Source: Phycisphaerales bacterium
Lineage (GTDB): Bacteria; Planctomycetota; Phycisphaerae; UBA1845; UTPLA1
DNA: 64,000 nucleotides
NCBI GenBank assembly: GCA_022360095.1
Contig: JAKSDK010000710.1
Span: forward strand, 54,012-118,011
Reading direction: 5' to 3'
Part shown: positions 62,515 to 64,000 of the stretch, in pieces
Layout of the letters: each line of letters starts with the position of its first letter
Numbering within the stretch: the stretch's first letter is position 1
Made by a program: the position numbers and the translations under genes
Notes under the pieces: model-generated
Told to the model about the DNA's origin: nothing
Database searches by the model: none
The model's input: only the letters and a program-made list of their open reading frames with translations

Positions 62515-62542
62515 AAGCCCCGGGCAGCCATGCCCGGGGCTT
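62515..62542. repeat. REP-like palindrome
   Basis: Perfect 12-base arms, AAGCCCCGGGCA / TGCCCGGGGCTT, around a GCCA loop. It follows element B and precedes hairpin H3. Confidence 0.8.
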
Positions 62543-62572
62543 CTTCCTCCAGTTGCGCCCATGGTTCCCAAC

Positions 62573-62605
62573 GGAGCGGCGGTGCGAGGCTGGTTCGTGC
62601 TGCTC
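62573..62605. ncRNA. Hairpin with AGGCTGGTT loop (copy H3)
   Basis: GAGCGGCG and CGA pair, with G-U pairs and a bulge, to TCGTGCTGCTC, and AGGCTGGTT (62587-62595) lies at the top. It is the third hairpin with this loop and lies 31 bases from a REP palindrome. Confidence 0.4.
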
Positions 62606-63534
62606 TCCGAGTTTGCGTCTGGGTCGGCGGCCGATCCCCCTCCGCCGCCGACCCGCGCGACGCCGGCGGCTGGTCCCAAGGTCCGTTAACCCGCCCGGAA
62701 ATGGGCCGTCACCCCACTTCGGGTATCCGTAAAAGTACTCAAAACGTCGCAAATCGCGCCTGGCGGCCTCAAAAAAGGGGAAAAAAGGATTGCACTTTAG
62801 TTGATTCATCCTATGATCCGAATCCATTCTTATCAGACCACCGACCGTGGTGCCGGTCGTGCTGGAGAGTTGGGTATGAAAATCTTAAGAATCTAAGAAA
62901 GCATCTCGGCCGCAAGCGCGATGCGGACCCAGGGATCACAAACGTTGAATACGTTGTCTACAGGACTTTTTTGCGTTTATTGGGGCCTTCTTTCACGAGG
63001 GCATTGCGCAGAAAGGTCCATGTCCCAGGGTCCGCCGACAAAATAGACTGTAGTATATTTTTTCGGCGACTCTCCATTTGGAGAAGTGCCATGGCGAGTG
63101 GAAGAGATGAGGCTCGGGGTTGGCGCACCCCGTCCCAAACAGAACCCGATGCCCGATACTATACCAATCACGATAACGCTTTATTCGGCAATGGCTTCCC
63201 ATCTTTTCAGCCATCGCCATGGACCGAAAAAAAATCTGAAAATAAGCGAAATATTTCTTGTCTCAGAGATGCTTACCAGGGTAGAATATGTTTTCCGCCA
63301 GTTGGTCATGAGCCGTTTGGTTCTAAGCCGGCTGGTGAGGAACCGTTTGGTATTAAACCGTACGAATACCACGGTCGGGCTGGGCGAGTTGGAGGAAGAA
63401 GAAAGGAGCGGCCCTGTCGCTGGGGGGCGCGGTCGCAGTCGCAATCGCGGCGGCGGTGTCAGCGTACTTATAGGGGCCCACATGGTGCGCCCTTGGTACG
63501 AGCGGAGGAGAAGAGAAGCACACGCGTAGTACGG
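62606..63534. other. Region without an assigned gene; long open frame joins the next gene
   Basis: One plus-strand frame is free of stops from an ATG at 62701 through to the window end, in phase with the IPT/TIG protein. An ATG at 63091 in this frame has GGAG at good spacing. The predicted residues between about 63360 and 63530 are unusually Arg-rich and look non-globular, so I have not extended the gene. AT-rich patches near 62880 and 63045 could be promoters. Confidence 0.35.
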
Positions 63535-64000
63535 ATGACTCTTGAGCCAGGTTCTCCGCGCGAGGGCCTTTTTTGTGCGCCCTCGCCTGCATCTGCAAAT
63601 GTCGGCGAGCGTCTGTTTTCTGAGAGACGAAGCTCTCTTTTTGCATGCGCACTTTTAGGCTGCTTTTTTCTCCTCTTAACGTTAACTCACCCGCAAATGA
63701 CTCGGGCCGGCATCGGCGGCGGCGCGCTGCCGCCGATTTTAACAGAAATTGACGTAACCACTGTTTATACTTGTTCCGAAGAGCGCACCTTCTACATTGA
63801 CGGCTCGAACTTTCTGGACGGCGCCACGGTGCGCCTCACGAAGGCCGGCGAGTCGGATCTCATTGGTGGAGAGATCCTCGTCATTACCCGTGCGCACGAC
63901 AACGCGAAACAGGTGCGTTGTCAGTTCTTCTTCCCACCCGGAACGGCCGCCGGCTTTTGGTCTGTGGTGGTCACCAACCCCGACACCCAAAGCGACACCC
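63535..64000 (+). CDS. Secreted IPT/TIG-domain protein, C-terminus outside window
   Basis: The frame is open to the window edge; 155 residues are visible from the ATG at 63535. A hydrophobic export signal (SLFACALLGCFFLLLTLTHP) is followed by IGGGALPPILTEIDVTTVYT, the usual lead into an immunoglobulin-like IPT/TIG fold. The domain shows FYIDGSNFLDGATVRLTK and FFFPPGTAAGFWSVVVTNP. Such domains occur in planctomycete surface and exported proteins. The start is uncertain: 63535 gives a leader of about 34 residues before the hydrophobic core, while 63091 (with GGAG) or 62701 would add a long N-terminal region. No function can be assigned from this part. Confidence 0.65.
   Translation, partial: MTLEPGSPREGLFCAPSPASANVGERLFSERRSSLFACALLGCFFLLLTLTHPQMTRAGIGGGALPPILTEIDVTTVYTCSEERTFYIDGSNFLDGATVRLTKAGESDLIGGEILVITRAHDNAKQVRCQFFFPPGTAAGFWSVVVTNPDTQSDT

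Noticed and set aside
54500..63000. CRISPR array
   Set aside because: The palindromes are irregularly spaced, differ in sequence and lack uniform spacers; no cas gene is seen.
63086..63529. 147-residue plus-strand frame near the right edge
   Set aside because: It is out of phase with the secreted gene, overlaps the longer open frame and shows no recognisable motif.

Overview
The window looks like chromosome from a member of the Planctomycetota. The evidence is family content: a DUF1501 and DUF1549/DUF1553 pair, an FG-GAP/VCBS secreted protein, ECF sigma factor plus Ser/Thr kinase with TPRs, a VWA-ExbB-ExbD-ExbD cluster, DUF1570, a TMTC-like TPR membrane protein and very large coiled-coil proteins. 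Base composition is moderately GC-rich through the core and falls in parts of the right-hand accessory region. I did not see a tRNA, rRNA or CRISPR array.

Layout. 1-4.1 kb: a secreted FG-GAP protein running off the left edge, then the DUF1549/DUF1553-DUF1501 pair. 4.3-8.4 kb: a glycogen/starch-synthase-like glycosyltransferase, a YycJ/WalJ-like metallo-hydrolase and a GlmU-like nucleotidyltransferase. 8.4-17.5 kb: a compact minus-strand operon (VWA, ExbB, ExbD, ExbD, TPR, membrane protein, large secreted protein) that looks like a proton-driven envelope machine. 17.9-25 kb: TPR protein, a FolD homologue with altered active-site residues, a DUF1570 protease-like protein, a TIM-barrel isomerase, two small lipoproteins and a TMTC-like protein. 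25.7-35.8 kb: a stand-alone mraZ, a GT4 glycosyltransferase, a 1950-residue coiled-coil protein with a Wzz-like membrane architecture and an FHA coiled-coil protein. 36-39.6 kb: trigger factor and two ClpP paralogues, one with Asn in place of the catalytic Asp. 39.8-54.5 kb: methyltransferases, an Mpo1-like protein, an RNase HII-like nuclease, a LON-domain protein, a sigma/kinase pair, a phosphodiesterase-TPR protein and a POT transporter.

The last 9.5 kb (about 54.5-64 kb) is an accessory region. It holds two REP-associated tyrosine transposases (RAYTs), each flanked by the same GC-rich palindrome, with more copies of the palindrome nearby and one at 7 kb. It also holds an RloA/RloB (AbiL-like) two-gene defence module, two XRE regulators, several perfect operator-like palindromes, two diverged copies of a ~370-base noncoding element, hairpins that share an AGGCTGGTT loop, and two paralogous tiny proteins. 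The window ends inside a secreted IPT/TIG-domain protein.

The signals I rate most worth a second look are the RAYT/REP system, the duplicated A/B noncoding element, the substituted FolD and ClpP active sites, and the giant FHA/coiled-coil/Wzz-like gene pair. All identity statements are by eye; no search or folding program was run.
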